NCBI RefSeq assembly: GCF_017220215.1
Contig: NZ_CP071132.1
Coordinates: 124,001-188,000, forward strand
Length of the DNA stretch: 64,000 nucleotides
Source: Caballeronia sp. M1242
GTDB taxonomy: Bacteria; Pseudomonadota; Gammaproteobacteria; Burkholderiales; Burkholderiaceae
Direction: 5' to 3'
The notes beneath the pieces were generated by a model. That model had not been told where the DNA came from. It was given only the letters and a program-made list of their open reading frames with translations, and ran no database searches. A program made the position numbers and the translations under genes. The number at the start of each line of letters is the position of its first letter. Within the stretch, counting starts at the first letter, position 1. This document shows, one piece after another, positions 44,793-54,110 of the stretch.

Positions 44793-46373
44793 TTATTGTT
44801 TCGCGCGCGTTTCGTCGCCGATGAGCCGCTCGTACAGCACGCGATACGCGCCGACCATCCGCTCCTGCGTGTAGAAGCGTTCCACTCGCGCGATGCCTGC
44901 CGCCTGCGCCGCGCGCCAGTTGTTCTCGTCGAGCAGATCGAGCGCGGCGTCGGCGAGCGCGCGCGGATCGGCAATCTGCACGACGCGGCCCGCCGCGCCG
45001 AGCGCCGCGTCTTCGCCGGGCAGGCCGTAGATCAGTTGTCGGCAGGAGCCGACATCGGTCGTCACCGAAGGCACGCCCGCCGCGAAGCCTTCGAGCACCA
45101 CGAGCGGCAGCGCTTCGGAGATGGAACTGAGCACCAGCACGCCGCATTTCGGGAGCAGTTCTTCGATTTTCTGGAAGCCGAGAAACTTCACCTTGCCTTC
45201 GAGCCCGAGACTTTCGACGAGACTGCGGCATTCCTTCGCGTATTCGACGTCTTCGTCTTCAGGTCCGGCGATCCACGCCTCCGCGAGCGGTTCCTTGCGC
45301 ACCACGGTCAGCATCGCGCGAATGAAGGTCTTGATGTCCTTGATCGGCACCACGCGCCCGATCAGGCACAGCGTCTTCGGCACGCCCGGCGCGCGCTTTT
45401 CGCGCAGCGGCGCGAGTCGCGGCAGGTTGACGCCGTTCGGAATGCTCGCCGTCCGTTGCGCGGGCGCGCCGTCGGCCACTTGCCGCTGGCGATTGCCTTC
45501 GTAGAGCGCGATGATGTCGTCGGCCGCGTCGTAGCACACGCGCCCGAGCGTTTCGAAGAAGCGCACCCACAGATCGCGGAAGTAGCCGACTTGCGACACG
45601 TCGCGCTCGAAGATGCTGCGGTTGTCGCGTATCCACTGGCTCTGGAACAGGTCGATCTTGCGTTCCTTCGTATAGATGCCGTGCTCCGACACGAGCAACG
45701 GCCGGCCCGTGCGATAGTGCGCGAGCGCGCCGAGGAAGCCCGCATAGCCGGTGGATACGGTGTGATAGACGCCGGCATCCGGCAGACCGTCGGCGATGCG
45801 CGCGAGCAGCCAGAGCGGCTTGTGCATCACGCGCACGGTCCAGAAATAATCGACGAACGAAGGGTCGGTGCATCGCTCGCGATACTGCTCCGTCACGTAG
45901 TTCCACGCCTCGCGTGAGTAGAGGAACTCGCTCTCGGAGAGACGGCCGTCCGGCGCGAGGTCTTTGAGCATGTCGCGCAGCATGGAGCCGGCCGCGGCGC
46001 GCATCGCGGGATTGCGCATGGCTTCGTGCAGTTCCGCCGATTGCGCGAAGGCCGCCCGATCGCCGCGGCGCTTCGCCACTTCGGGGTTGGCGGCGAAGTC
46101 ATAGAGAAAGTGATTCTCCTGATGCACGACGTTCTCCGGCAGCGCATACGAAGCCTTCGGATAATCCTGCGGACGGCTGCCGAGAAAGCACAGCGCAAAG
46201 CTCAGGTCCGGAAACGCGCGGATCATCTGATTGACCCAGCTCGACACCCCACCGCTCACATACGGGAACGTGCCTTCGAGCAGCAGCACGACGTCGGCGC
46301 GCGGGGCCTTTGGCAGCGTCGTCGTCAACGCGGGCCACGATGTTGGCGGAATATCGGCGATGTTTGCGTTCAT
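44793..46373 (-). CDS. pelF: Pel polysaccharide glycosyltransferase PelF
   Basis: The 526-residue GT4-type glycosyltransferase has an N-terminal acceptor-side domain (LLLEGTFPYVSGGVSSWV) and the C-terminal nucleotide-sugar domain with GRVVPIKDIKTF and the E-x7-E motif EALPLVVLE. PelF polymerises UDP-activated GalNAc/GlcNAc-type sugars into Pel in the cytosol together with PelDEG. The frame is open far upstream to 47387 but overlaps pelE; the ATG at 46373 overlaps the pelE stop by 4 bases (ATGA). Confidence 0.95.
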   Translation of the reverse strand: MNANIADIPPTSWPALTTTLPKAPRADVVLLLEGTFPYVSGGVSSWVNQMIRAFPDLSFALCFLGSRPQDYPKASYALPENVVHQENHFLYDFAANPEVAKRRGDRAAFAQSAELHEAMRNPAMRAAAGSMLRDMLKDLAPDGRLSESEFLYSREAWNYVTEQYRERCTDPSFVDYFWTVRVMHKPLWLLARIADGLPDAGVYHTVSTGYAGFLGALAHYRTGRPLLVSEHGIYTKERKIDLFQSQWIRDNRSIFERDVSQVGYFRDLWVRFFETLGRVCYDAADDIIALYEGNRQRQVADGAPAQRTASIPNGVNLPRLAPLREKRAPGVPKTLCLIGRVVPIKDIKTFIRAMLTVVRKEPLAEAWIAGPEDEDVEYAKECRSLVESLGLEGKVKFLGFQKIEELLPKCGVLVLSSISEALPLVVLEGFAAGVPSVTTDVGSCRQLIYGLPGEDAALGAAGRVVQIADPRALADAALDLLDENNWRAAQAAGIARVERFYTQERMVGAYRVLYERLIGDETRAKQ

Positions 46374-47425
46374 GAGGCGCCTTTGCGCAGCGTGGCGAGC
46401 GAGCCGCGCCAGTAGTCGAGTACGGGCTTCATGACGGGCAGGACCGCGGACGGGCTCATCTGTCCGAGAAGCGTCTTGACGCGGGCGAAGTCGCCGCGCA
46501 GATACGCGGCTTCGGCCAGATAAGGCAGCATGCGGTCGCGCGCGAAGCCGTGTTGAATCGCGCGTTCGAGCAGCATGTCGGCGGCGTCGAGATCGCCGCG
46601 ATCGAGCGCGAGCCGCCCGCGCATGCGCCACAGCGCCGCGTCCGCCGGTTCGATATCGAGCGCGGCGGCGGCGTAGGCATCGGCCTGCTCCGCCGCGTTG
46701 CGATACACGTCGCCCTGCACGAGATGCGCGTAGATCAGTTCGCCGTACAGTTCGGCGAGCGTCTTGTTCACTTCGTAACGCTCGCGCGGCGTGAGCGGCT
46801 CGGCCAGGCGAGGGCGTTGGGCGAGGATGCGCTGCGTGAGGCGCTTCTCCTGGCTGTCGAGCATGCCGTAGGCGAGCAGGCGAATATCGTCGAGCGGATC
46901 GGCGAGCATGCCGCGCAACAGCGGACTGATGGTGTGCGCGGGCATCGACTGCATGGCGAGCAGCGCCGTCATGCGCAGGGACGTCGCCGCTTCCGCGTTT
47001 TGCAACTCGGCCTTGAGGCGCGCGCCGCGTCCGTACGACACATGCGGAATCAGATGCGTCGCGAACTCCGGCTCCTCGACGTACGCGATGCCCTTCGCGG
47101 CCACGCGGCGCGGCAACGCTAGTGCGAGCACCATCGCGCCGACCGAGACCAGCGCGCCGCCCACCGGCACCGCGAACACGAAGAGCCACAGATAGCACCA
47201 CGTGCCCTTCGAGCGATAGCGCGCGGGCAGCGTCCGCCAGCACGCGAACGCGAGGAGCGTGGCCGCTACGGCCTGCGCGGCAAGACAGGTGAGCAGTACG
47301 CGCGTCGGCGGCCCGGCGCGCGAGGCCAGCACGAACATGCCGATTTGCACGGCGACGCCGAACAGCGCGGCGAGCCACGCGAGCCACGCCGTCACGCGAT
47401 GGACCGGGCGTTCACGCGTCGGCAT
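46370..47425 (-). CDS. pelE: Pel biosynthesis inner-membrane protein PelE
   Basis: The 351-residue protein has two N-terminal transmembrane helices (residues ~10-35 and ~45-105 with a loop) and a cytoplasmic tetratricopeptide-like region (TKTLAELYGELIYAH, ALDIEPADAALWRMRGRLALDRGDL) that is expected to contact PelF and PelD. It overlaps pelD by 14 bases and pelF by 4, indicating tight translational coupling. Confidence 0.92.
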   Translation of the reverse strand: MPTRERPVHRVTAWLAWLAALFGVAVQIGMFVLASRAGPPTRVLLTCLAAQAVAATLLAFACWRTLPARYRSKGTWCYLWLFVFAVPVGGALVSVGAMVLALALPRRVAAKGIAYVEEPEFATHLIPHVSYGRGARLKAELQNAEAATSLRMTALLAMQSMPAHTISPLLRGMLADPLDDIRLLAYGMLDSQEKRLTQRILAQRPRLAEPLTPRERYEVNKTLAELYGELIYAHLVQGDVYRNAAEQADAYAAAALDIEPADAALWRMRGRLALDRGDLDAADMLLERAIQHGFARDRMLPYLAEAAYLRGDFARVKTLLGQMSPSAVLPVMKPVLDYWRGSLATLRKGAS

Positions 47426-48869
47426 GACACAGCCTCAGGAACTGATGCAGCGCGTCGATCGGCGAATCGGCGGAAAGACGCATCGAATGCGTCGCGACGC
47501 CGGCCGATTCGAAGTCCGTGCCGAACTGCGCGCGCAGGTTTTCTTCGATGCGCAGCAGATAACCCGCGACCGCGCTTTCGCCGGAGAGCGGCATCAGCGT
47601 AAGCACGACGCGCTGTGTCGCCGTGAAGATGGGCCATTGCGCATCCAGCGAGCGCCGCAGCCGCAGCACGTGTTCGTGCAGCGAGACGCCGAGCTCGCTC
47701 GCGTCGAAGACGAGCGCGACGAGCGACGACTCCACGCCCGTATCGCGCAAGAGGCGCACGAGGCGCGCGTAGTCCAGCGCGAAGTCGTACGGACAGCGCG
47801 GGAACGCCTGCAACACCGAACGGCTGATCTCGGCGTGGCGCACGCTGTCCGCGTAATAGCCGCCGAGCACGAGCAGGAACTGAAGGTTGTCGCGGGTCAT
47901 CGCGAGGAACGGCATGCGCTCGACGACGAGCAGCGCGACATGCCGGCCGCCTGCATCGAGGAGCGGCGCGACGGCGCGGTAGCGCGTGTTCGCTTCCGCG
48001 CCCGCGGCACCCGATATCCCGCGCGACTCCGGATGCGTGAGCGCGAGCGTTTCGCGCGCCTCGGCGACGAGCGGATCGGCGAGATCGAGCGTGAACGGTT
48101 CGCCGACGCTCGCGACCGGCGTCGTCTGCACCGTGTTGCCGTTCCACACGAAGAGGCTCGCGGTTTCCAGCTGACACGCCTGCGCGGCCGTCTTCAGAAA
48201 GCGCGCCGCGCCGATGAGCGGGCCGTCGTCCTCGTCGTTGAGCGCGAGCGTGCGCAGGCGGGCGAGCGAATCGCGCAGCGTGGCCGGGCGCGCGAGCACG
48301 TCCTGTTCGAGCCGTTCATGCGACAGGCGCAGCAGGAACTGGTTCTTCGTGAGAATGGAAAGACGCTCGGCGAGATAGTCGTTGGCGATGCGCGCCTGCC
48401 GCTGACGGCCGATCCAGATATCGCCGAACTGGCCGCATAGAAGCGTCAGCACGAATCCGCCGAAGAAGAAGCTGCCGGGAAATACCGCGTGCGGGCGAGG
48501 CGGGCCGGCCGCGTCCGATACATACCACGCGAGCAGCAGCATGAGCGCGCTCGCCATGCCGGCGAGCGTGCCGTAGCGCAGCGCGAAGACGACCGGCAGC
48601 AGCCACACCCAGCCGAAGCCGGTGCGCAGCAGCAGCGGATCGGCGGGATCGACGAGCCAGCAGATGCCGGCCATGACGACGGTCGCGATGGCGACTTCCA
48701 TCGCGATGAACGCCGCCCGCCTGCCGGAAATGCCCGAAGGCGCGATGACGCGCGCCCACGGCATGTCGCGCGAGACCGACTGCCCGCTTTGTGCCGCGCG
48801 TTGCCGTCGCGGGCGCGCCGCGCCGCCCGGCTTGGCCGATGCCTGCGGTTTGCCGTCCACGGTATTCAT
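47412..48869 (-). CDS. pelD: c-di-GMP receptor of the Pel system, PelD
   Basis: The 485-residue protein has an Ala/Arg-rich N-terminal tail, four transmembrane helices (~50-175), a GAF domain (~215-370) and a degenerate GGDEF domain at the C-terminus. The GGDEF signature is replaced by a sequence around TATQR, but an inhibitory-site-like RxxD is kept as RSLD (R406-D409), with another Arg about 34 residues later (R440), the arrangement by which P. aeruginosa PelD binds c-di-GMP. Binding is therefore expected but unproved. It lies 4 bases after pelC. Confidence 0.93.
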   Translation of the reverse strand: MNTVDGKPQASAKPGGAARPRRQRAAQSGQSVSRDMPWARVIAPSGISGRRAAFIAMEVAIATVVMAGICWLVDPADPLLLRTGFGWVWLLPVVFALRYGTLAGMASALMLLLAWYVSDAAGPPRPHAVFPGSFFFGGFVLTLLCGQFGDIWIGRQRQARIANDYLAERLSILTKNQFLLRLSHERLEQDVLARPATLRDSLARLRTLALNDEDDGPLIGAARFLKTAAQACQLETASLFVWNGNTVQTTPVASVGEPFTLDLADPLVAEARETLALTHPESRGISGAAGAEANTRYRAVAPLLDAGGRHVALLVVERMPFLAMTRDNLQFLLVLGGYYADSVRHAEISRSVLQAFPRCPYDFALDYARLVRLLRDTGVESSLVALVFDASELGVSLHEHVLRLRRSLDAQWPIFTATQRVVLTLMPLSGESAVAGYLLRIEENLRAQFGTDFESAGVATHSMRLSADSPIDALHQFLRLCHADA

Positions 48870-48873
48870 GGCG

Positions 48874-49419
48874 TTACTTCGTCAACGCGCCGAGCAGCTC
48901 TTTTTCGAGCTTTTGCGCGACGCCCGAGAGCGCGTCGCGGCTCCAGCCGGTGCGGCTGCCCGCCGCGCTCCAGACGACCTTGCCGCTTGCGACATCGACG
49001 ACATCGAAGGTCAGGCCCACGGCGGGCTCGCCATCCACGCCGACCTTGTAGCGCCATTCCGTCACCGTGCCGGTCAACGCATAGCGCACGTTCTGCGAGC
49101 GCGCCCATGCGAGCGCCTTCGTATCGATGCCGGGCTTCGCGGTATCGAAGAGCGTCTCCTCGTCGCCGCTATCCGGATAGCGCGTGAGCGCCACGCCGCC
49201 CGATGTCAGCAGACTCTGCGCGATGGCCGACGCGCGCAGTCCCGCCTGCGGCGTTTCCGTGCGATTGGTAATCGGCAGCACGGTCCAGCTCGCGTTCTTG
49301 TCGAGCGGGGCGCTGGCGTTGTCGCTGCGATCCACCACCGCGCAGGCGTTCAGCGCGAGCGCGACCCACACGCTGCTCAAGAGGCCCGCCCATCGTTCGA
49401 ATTGTCGTGTCGTTTTCAT
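48874..49419 (-). CDS. pelC: Pel system outer-membrane lipoprotein PelC
   Basis: The 181-residue protein has a lipobox (LNAC) and a small alpha/beta domain (WTVLPITNRTETPQAGLRASAIAQSLL..., LTGTVTEWRYKVGVDGEPAVGLTF) typical of PelC. PelC forms a dodecameric ring at the inner face of the outer membrane that guides the cationic polymer to PelB. The start at 49419 has GGAG six bases upstream and is preferred to the long open frame through pelB. It lies 47 bases after pelB. Confidence 0.93.
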   Translation of the reverse strand: MKTTRQFERWAGLLSSVWVALALNACAVVDRSDNASAPLDKNASWTVLPITNRTETPQAGLRASAIAQSLLTSGGVALTRYPDSGDEETLFDTAKPGIDTKALAWARSQNVRYALTGTVTEWRYKVGVDGEPAVGLTFDVVDVASGKVVWSAAGSRTGWSRDALSGVAQKLEKELLGALTK

Positions 49420-49466
49420 GTGTGCTCCGCTTGCCTCGTTTTTCGATGCCCGTGACGCGACCGCGG

Positions 49467-52400
49467 CTAATACAGCCAGCGATAGCGCACGCCGTACTCC
49501 GTGAAAGCCTGCGTGCGGCCGGACGTGACGCCGGCGTGCTCGTAATACATGGTCGCCTGATCGTTGCCGAAGACGCTGCCCGCCAGTCCCACGCGCACCT
49601 GCGCCGTCCAGCCCTGATTCGAATCGTGGATCGGCCCGGCGGCGAAGAACGGCCGCCACGCCCGCGTGTAGCCTTCTTCCAGATCGTCGCCGAACGAAAA
49701 CAGCAGGCCTTCCTGAGTAAACGTCTGCGGCATGAAGTGCTGCGCGATGAGCGGCGCGCCCGCCGGCAACAGACGCGCGAGTTGCCCGCCCGGATTGCCC
49801 GACGCGCTGTACTGCCCGTGCGTAAGCACGGCGCGAACGGTGTAGTCCGGATAATCGACGCGCAGCTTGTAGCCCGCGTTGAAGTCCGCGACGGCGCCCG
49901 TGCCGAGGAACGACTTGTCCTGTCCGTAGAAGCGCGCATATTCCACGCGCCCGCCCGCGAACACATGCGGGTCCGGCCGATAGTTCACGCCCACGCTCGC
50001 CAGATGCTTCACGCCGCCGACGATCAGCTGGCTCGTTTCGGTCGCCATCTGATTGAAGCCGAGCCCGTAGTTGAAGCTCAGGTTCTGCTGCTCGAACAGC
50101 GTGCCGTCGAGGCGGAAAGTGGTGAAGTCGTCGAGCGCGTTGCGCCGGCCGACTCTCACGCGCTCGGTGTCGTCGAGTCCGAGATGCCGCCACGCGAGCG
50201 ACAACTGGCGGTCGTGTCGCGGCACGTTCGGCAATGAGGCGTCGCCGTGCTGGTTTCGATCGGCGTAATCGAGCGCGAGCGATTGCGTCGGCGACAAGCG
50301 CAAGCCCGCGCCGATGCCCGCCTCCGTGTACGACAGCCCGCCTTGCTCCACCACGCGAAAGCGCGGCGCAATGGCCTGCGCGTTGCGCAGCAACTGCTCG
50401 CGCAGAATCTGATTGACGATTTCGTCGTCGGGCAGCGCGAACTGCTGCTCGTATGCATGCGTCTGCACGTCGCCGAAACGTCCGGTCACGGCTTCGGCGT
50501 CGAGGCGATTCTGTCGCGGAATCCAGTCGGCTTCGGTATCGAGCAGGCGGTTCAGCGTCGCGCGGTCGTGCTCGGCCAGCGCGATGGTCACTTCCGCATA
50601 TACGGGACGCGTCGCGCTGTCGATGTACTGGCGCAGCAGCCAGAGGCTTTCGGCGTCGTAGGCGTCGTGCGATTGCAGCCAGCCGAGCGCGGCCTCGCGC
50701 GCCACCGCCGAGTACACGCGCCGCCGCTTCTCTTCGCGATGCGCGACGCTTTGCATCGCGTCATCGGTGAAGGCGAAGGGCGGTGGCGCGGGTTCATCGC
50801 CTGCACTGTCGCCACGATCGGCGCGCAGCAGTTCGATCAGCACTTGCCGCGACGCGTCGCCGCCCGCGAACTGATCCGTGAGGCCGACCATGCGCGCGCG
50901 CAGGTCTTCGCGCTGCTCGTCGTCGAGCGTCACAGGCTGTTTGCCCGCCGCGCGCTGCGCCATCTGCTTTTTCCACACGGCGTTGCGCACGCGCCAGGCA
51001 TCGTCGATGCGGCCGTTCAGTTCCAGCGCGTCCGCATAGCCGAGCGCCCACAGCGGGTCGTCGCGGCGCGAGGCGGCTTCCTTGTGCATCATGTGCAGTG
51101 CGCCGCGTGCGTCGCCCAGGCGCAGATACGACGCCGCATACGGCGCCCAGAGCGTGCTGTCGCGCTCGGCGTCGCGGGCGTGGCGGGCGAGCGTCGCGCG
51201 CAGTTCCGCATTGCTGCCGCGTTCGTTGAGCGCCCAGATGAGCGCGGCGCGGGCCTCGTCGTCGCCCGGAGCAAGCGCGGCGGCCGCGCGCGTGTCGGCG
51301 AGCGCGCCGTCGGGATCGCCCGCGCGACGCAGGTATTGCGCGCGAGCGAGCAAGAAACGCGGCGAGCGCTCGGCTGCGGCGAGCGAGGCCGGATCGAGCG
51401 AGGCGAGCAACGCGCGGATGCGGCCGGTCGCGCGCGCCCGCAGATAGTCGTAGACGGCAAGTTCGAGCAGGCGCTCGTTGCCCGTCTTGCGATACGCGAA
51501 CTCCGCGATGCGGCCCGCTTCGAGCGGCTGATTGTCGTACAACGACACCATCGCGGAGAGATCGTCGGGCGTCGCGATGCCTGCCTGCACGAGCTTGCCG
51601 TAGCCTTCGCGCGCCTTGCCGTCCTGCTGATCGACGGTCGCGAGCATCGCGTAGAAGCGCCAGAAGTCGGCATCCGATGCGGGAGCGCGGCGCTTTGCCG
51701 AATCGAGCACGGCGAGGGAGCGGTCGAACTGCGTGCGCGTGTAGTACATCAGGCTCAGTTTCAGCGCGTACGCCGAGTCGGGGCCGAACTCGCGCATCAG
51801 GCGCTCGTAGGTCGCGATGGCGAGGTCGTCGTCGCCCTTGCGTTCGGCGAGCCGGGCGTAACGTTCGAGCACCGGCCGGCGATAGGCGCCGTTCGCGCGG
51901 GCTTGCAGGAAGCGCAGGGCGGCGTCGGGATCGGCCTGCGCTTCGTACGCGCTCACCACGCGGTCGAGCTGCTTCGTGTCGCCCGGCGCGCGGTCCGATT
52001 CGTGGATGGCGGCGGCGAGCATCGCGTCGTTGTCGCCGAGCGCGGGCGCGAGGCGCTGGACCTGCTTCCAGTCGCGCTCGTCGTTGCGCGCGCGGGCGAG
52101 CGCGAGATAGTTGGCGAGCGCGACATCGGGCGCGTGATTCCACTCGGCGACCTGCGCGAGCCGCTCGCGCCATTCGGTCGATGCCGGGTCGCTCTTCACT
52201 GCGTCCTGCGCGACGCGCTGCGCGCTCGCGAGATCGCCGTTGGCAAGGAACACCTTGAAGCCGAGTTCGTAGTCCGACGCTTCGATGGGCGCGGACGGTT
52301 CCTGATTCGCCACGCGGAGGATCGAGAAGGCGTTCCGGGCGCGGCCGGTCATGCAGGCGCGTGTGCACAGAACGGTGCTGAGCTTCGTTGCGTTCGTCGT

Positions 52401-54110
52401 CTTTCTTGCTGCGCTTATCGCAGGCGCTTCGCTCGCCACGTAGCTCGCGCGCAAGGCGCTCGCTTCGTTGGCCGCGTTCCCCACAGTCGCCGCGTTCAGC
52501 ACGCTTCGCGCGTGCGCTGCGCTCACTGCGGGCGAAGCGTGCACCGCAAAGACTGCATTTTGCATGCTCTTCGCGTTCGCTGCGCTCGCTGCGTTTCTCG
52601 CGCTCGTCGCCCTAGCCACGCTACCGGCGCTCACCGCGCTTCTCGGGCTTCTTGCCTCCGCCGCGCTGACCACGCTCGCTTCGTTGGCCGCGTTCCCCAC
52701 AGTCCCCGCGTTCAGCACGCTTCCCGCGTCCGCTGCGCCCACTGCTGGCGAAGCGTTCACCGCAAAGACTGCATGCTGCATGCTCTTCGCGGTCGCCGCG
52801 CTCGCTGCGTTTCTCGCGCTCGTCGCCCTAGCCACGCTACCGGCGCTCATCGCGCTTTTCGCGCTCCTTGCGTCCGCCGCGCCGACCACGCTCGTCTCGC
52901 TGGCCGCGTTCCCCACAGTTCCCACATTCAGCACGCTTCCCGCGTGCGCTGCGCCCACTGCGAGCGAAGCGTTCACCGCAAAGACTGCATTTTGCATGCT
53001 CTTCGCATTCGCTGCGTTTGCTGGGCTGGCTGGGTTTCTCGCGCTTGTCGCATCGGCCGCGTTCAGCCCGCTTCCCGCGTCCCCCGGACTTACCACGAGC
53101 AGAGCGTTCCCTGCGATCACTGTATTTCCCACGCTCGCCCCGTTCCGGAGGTTCCGCAGGTTCCGCACGTTCAGCGCGCCCTCGGCCAACCTCACCGCCT
53201 CGCGCCCCCCACGCCACCCCGCGAGCCTCGGCCCGCCGTCGCGCCGCTCGCGCGACGACATGTCGAGCAGGCGTCGCGCGTAGCGGTCCGCGATATCCGG
53301 TCGGCCCGCCGAGAGCGCGAGCCGCGTCAGATAGCGCAGCGTCTCGCGGTCGCGCGCGAGCGAACCGAGATGCGCGTCGGCGGCGGCTAACGCATCGGCG
53401 GGACGGTTGGCCGACTGCAACGCCTGCAACGCGGACAGGTATAGGCGTCGCTCGTCCTCGCGCGTCGCGGCGTGAGCCTGCGCCGCGAAGAACGCATCGG
53501 CGGCACCGGCGTAGTCGCCCGCGGCGAGCTTCAGTCGCGCGCCCTCAGCGAGCCAGCGCGGCGCCTGCGCCGGCTCCATCCGCGCGAGCCGCTCGTAGTA
53601 GCGCCCGGCGAGCGCGCTGTCGTTCAGCGCGCGCGCCTTCTTCGCGAAGGTTTCCATCTGCGCGGCATCCCACGGCTTGTCCAGCGCCTCGGCGAGCAGA
53701 GCGTCGAGTTCCGCAAGCCGCGCCGCGCGCGCCGGATCGCCCGGCTTCAGCGCATAAGCCTGCGCCTCGGCGAGGTCGATGCGCGTGCGCAGCGCGCTCG
53801 ACTGCGCCTGCGGATCGGACGAAACGGACAGGCGGCGCAGCATTTTCTGCGCGTCCGCGATGCGCTGCGCTTTCAAATACTCCTGCGTCAGCTCGGTCAG
53901 GACTTCGGCGTTGTTCGGCTCGATGCGCAGCCACGCTTCGAGATAAGCGACGGTCAGCGTATCGACCTGGCGGCCTTCGAGCAGCCGCTCTTCCAGCCGC
54001 TCGCGAGGAAACGCGAGCACGAGCATGAGCGCGACCAGCAGCCCGAAAGCCGCGACGACGAACGGCGAGAAAAGCCGCTGGCGGTCAGGTTGCGCAGACG
54101 ACATCGACAT
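49467..54110 (-). CDS. pelB: Pel outer-membrane exporter PelB with large repeat insertion
   Basis: The protein is about 1547 residues from ATG 54110 (a second ATG is at 54104). It has an N-terminal transmembrane helix (~13-33), a periplasmic superhelix of tetratricopeptide repeats (~40-285 and ~610-1220) and a C-terminal 16-strand-type beta barrel (~1230 to end, including DYADRNQHGDASL and a terminal Tyr). P. aeruginosa PelB is 1193 residues. The difference is mostly an Ala/Ser/Asn/Val/Gly-rich segment (~residues 285-610) with a 72-residue repeat inserted between RYARRLLDMS and DYELGFKVFLANGDL. It overlaps pelA by 26 bases. The exporter must still be in frame. Confidence 0.93.
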   Translation of the reverse strand: MSMSSAQPDRQRLFSPFVVAAFGLLVALMLVLAFPRERLEERLLEGRQVDTLTVAYLEAWLRIEPNNAEVLTELTQEYLKAQRIADAQKMLRRLSVSSDPQAQSSALRTRIDLAEAQAYALKPGDPARAARLAELDALLAEALDKPWDAAQMETFAKKARALNDSALAGRYYERLARMEPAQAPRWLAEGARLKLAAGDYAGAADAFFAAQAHAATREDERRLYLSALQALQSANRPADALAAADAHLGSLARDRETLRYLTRLALSAGRPDIADRYARRLLDMSSRERRDGGPRLAGWRGGREAVRLAEGALNVRNLRNLRNGASVGNTVIAGNALLVVSPGDAGSGLNAADATSARNPASPANAANAKSMQNAVFAVNASLAVGAAHAGSVLNVGTVGNAASETSVVGAADARSAKSAMSAGSVARATSARNAASAATAKSMQHAVFAVNASPAVGAADAGSVLNAGTVGNAANEASVVSAAEARSPRSAVSAGSVARATSARNAASAANAKSMQNAVFAVHASPAVSAAHARSVLNAATVGNAANEASALRASYVASEAPAISAARKTTNATKLSTVLCTRACMTGRARNAFSILRVANQEPSAPIEASDYELGFKVFLANGDLASAQRVAQDAVKSDPASTEWRERLAQVAEWNHAPDVALANYLALARARNDERDWKQVQRLAPALGDNDAMLAAAIHESDRAPGDTKQLDRVVSAYEAQADPDAALRFLQARANGAYRRPVLERYARLAERKGDDDLAIATYERLMREFGPDSAYALKLSLMYYTRTQFDRSLAVLDSAKRRAPASDADFWRFYAMLATVDQQDGKAREGYGKLVQAGIATPDDLSAMVSLYDNQPLEAGRIAEFAYRKTGNERLLELAVYDYLRARATGRIRALLASLDPASLAAAERSPRFLLARAQYLRRAGDPDGALADTRAAAALAPGDDEARAALIWALNERGSNAELRATLARHARDAERDSTLWAPYAASYLRLGDARGALHMMHKEAASRRDDPLWALGYADALELNGRIDDAWRVRNAVWKKQMAQRAAGKQPVTLDDEQREDLRARMVGLTDQFAGGDASRQVLIELLRADRGDSAGDEPAPPPFAFTDDAMQSVAHREEKRRRVYSAVAREAALGWLQSHDAYDAESLWLLRQYIDSATRPVYAEVTIALAEHDRATLNRLLDTEADWIPRQNRLDAEAVTGRFGDVQTHAYEQQFALPDDEIVNQILREQLLRNAQAIAPRFRVVEQGGLSYTEAGIGAGLRLSPTQSLALDYADRNQHGDASLPNVPRHDRQLSLAWRHLGLDDTERVRVGRRNALDDFTTFRLDGTLFEQQNLSFNYGLGFNQMATETSQLIVGGVKHLASVGVNYRPDPHVFAGGRVEYARFYGQDKSFLGTGAVADFNAGYKLRVDYPDYTVRAVLTHGQYSASGNPGGQLARLLPAGAPLIAQHFMPQTFTQEGLLFSFGDDLEEGYTRAWRPFFAAGPIHDSNQGWTAQVRVGLAGSVFGNDQATMYYEHAGVTSGRTQAFTEYGVRYRWLY
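52283..53258 (-). other. Lineage-specific low-complexity insertion inside pelB
   Basis: About 976 bases (residues ~285-610 of PelB) with Ala/Ser/Asn/Val/Gly-rich coding and few charged residues, bordered by a 9-bp repeat (GTTCCGnAG type, 53141-53168). It interrupts the TPR region without breaking the reading frame. The region is also free of stop codons in other frames on both strands. Confidence 0.8.
52461..53050 (-). repeat. 216-bp in-frame tandem repeat in pelB
   Basis: The spacing of landmark sequences on the plus strand is exactly 216 bp: TTCCCCACAGT at 52477, 52693 and 52909, and AAGACTGCAT at 52549, 52765 and 52981. In PelB the landmark KSMQ falls at residues 370, 442 and 514, a 72-residue period. 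There are about 2.7 copies, the outer ones degenerate. 216 bp is a multiple of three, so copy-number change leaves the downstream barrel in frame. Confidence 0.92.

Noticed and set aside
46374..47387. Extension of the pelF frame upstream through pelE
   Set aside because: pelE is clearly coding in another frame, and the ATG at 46373 shows ATGA overlap with pelE.
52461..53050. CRISPR array or insertion sequence
   Set aside because: Repeat units of 216 bp are adjacent without spacers, lie in-frame in a gene, and show no terminal repeats or transposase.
50247..53390. 1047-residue open frame on the plus strand opposite pelB
   Set aside because: Antisense to pelB, with Arg/Ala/Val-rich shadow composition and no recognisable domain; GC-rich coding DNA commonly leaves long open antisense frames, and part of it is the repeat region.
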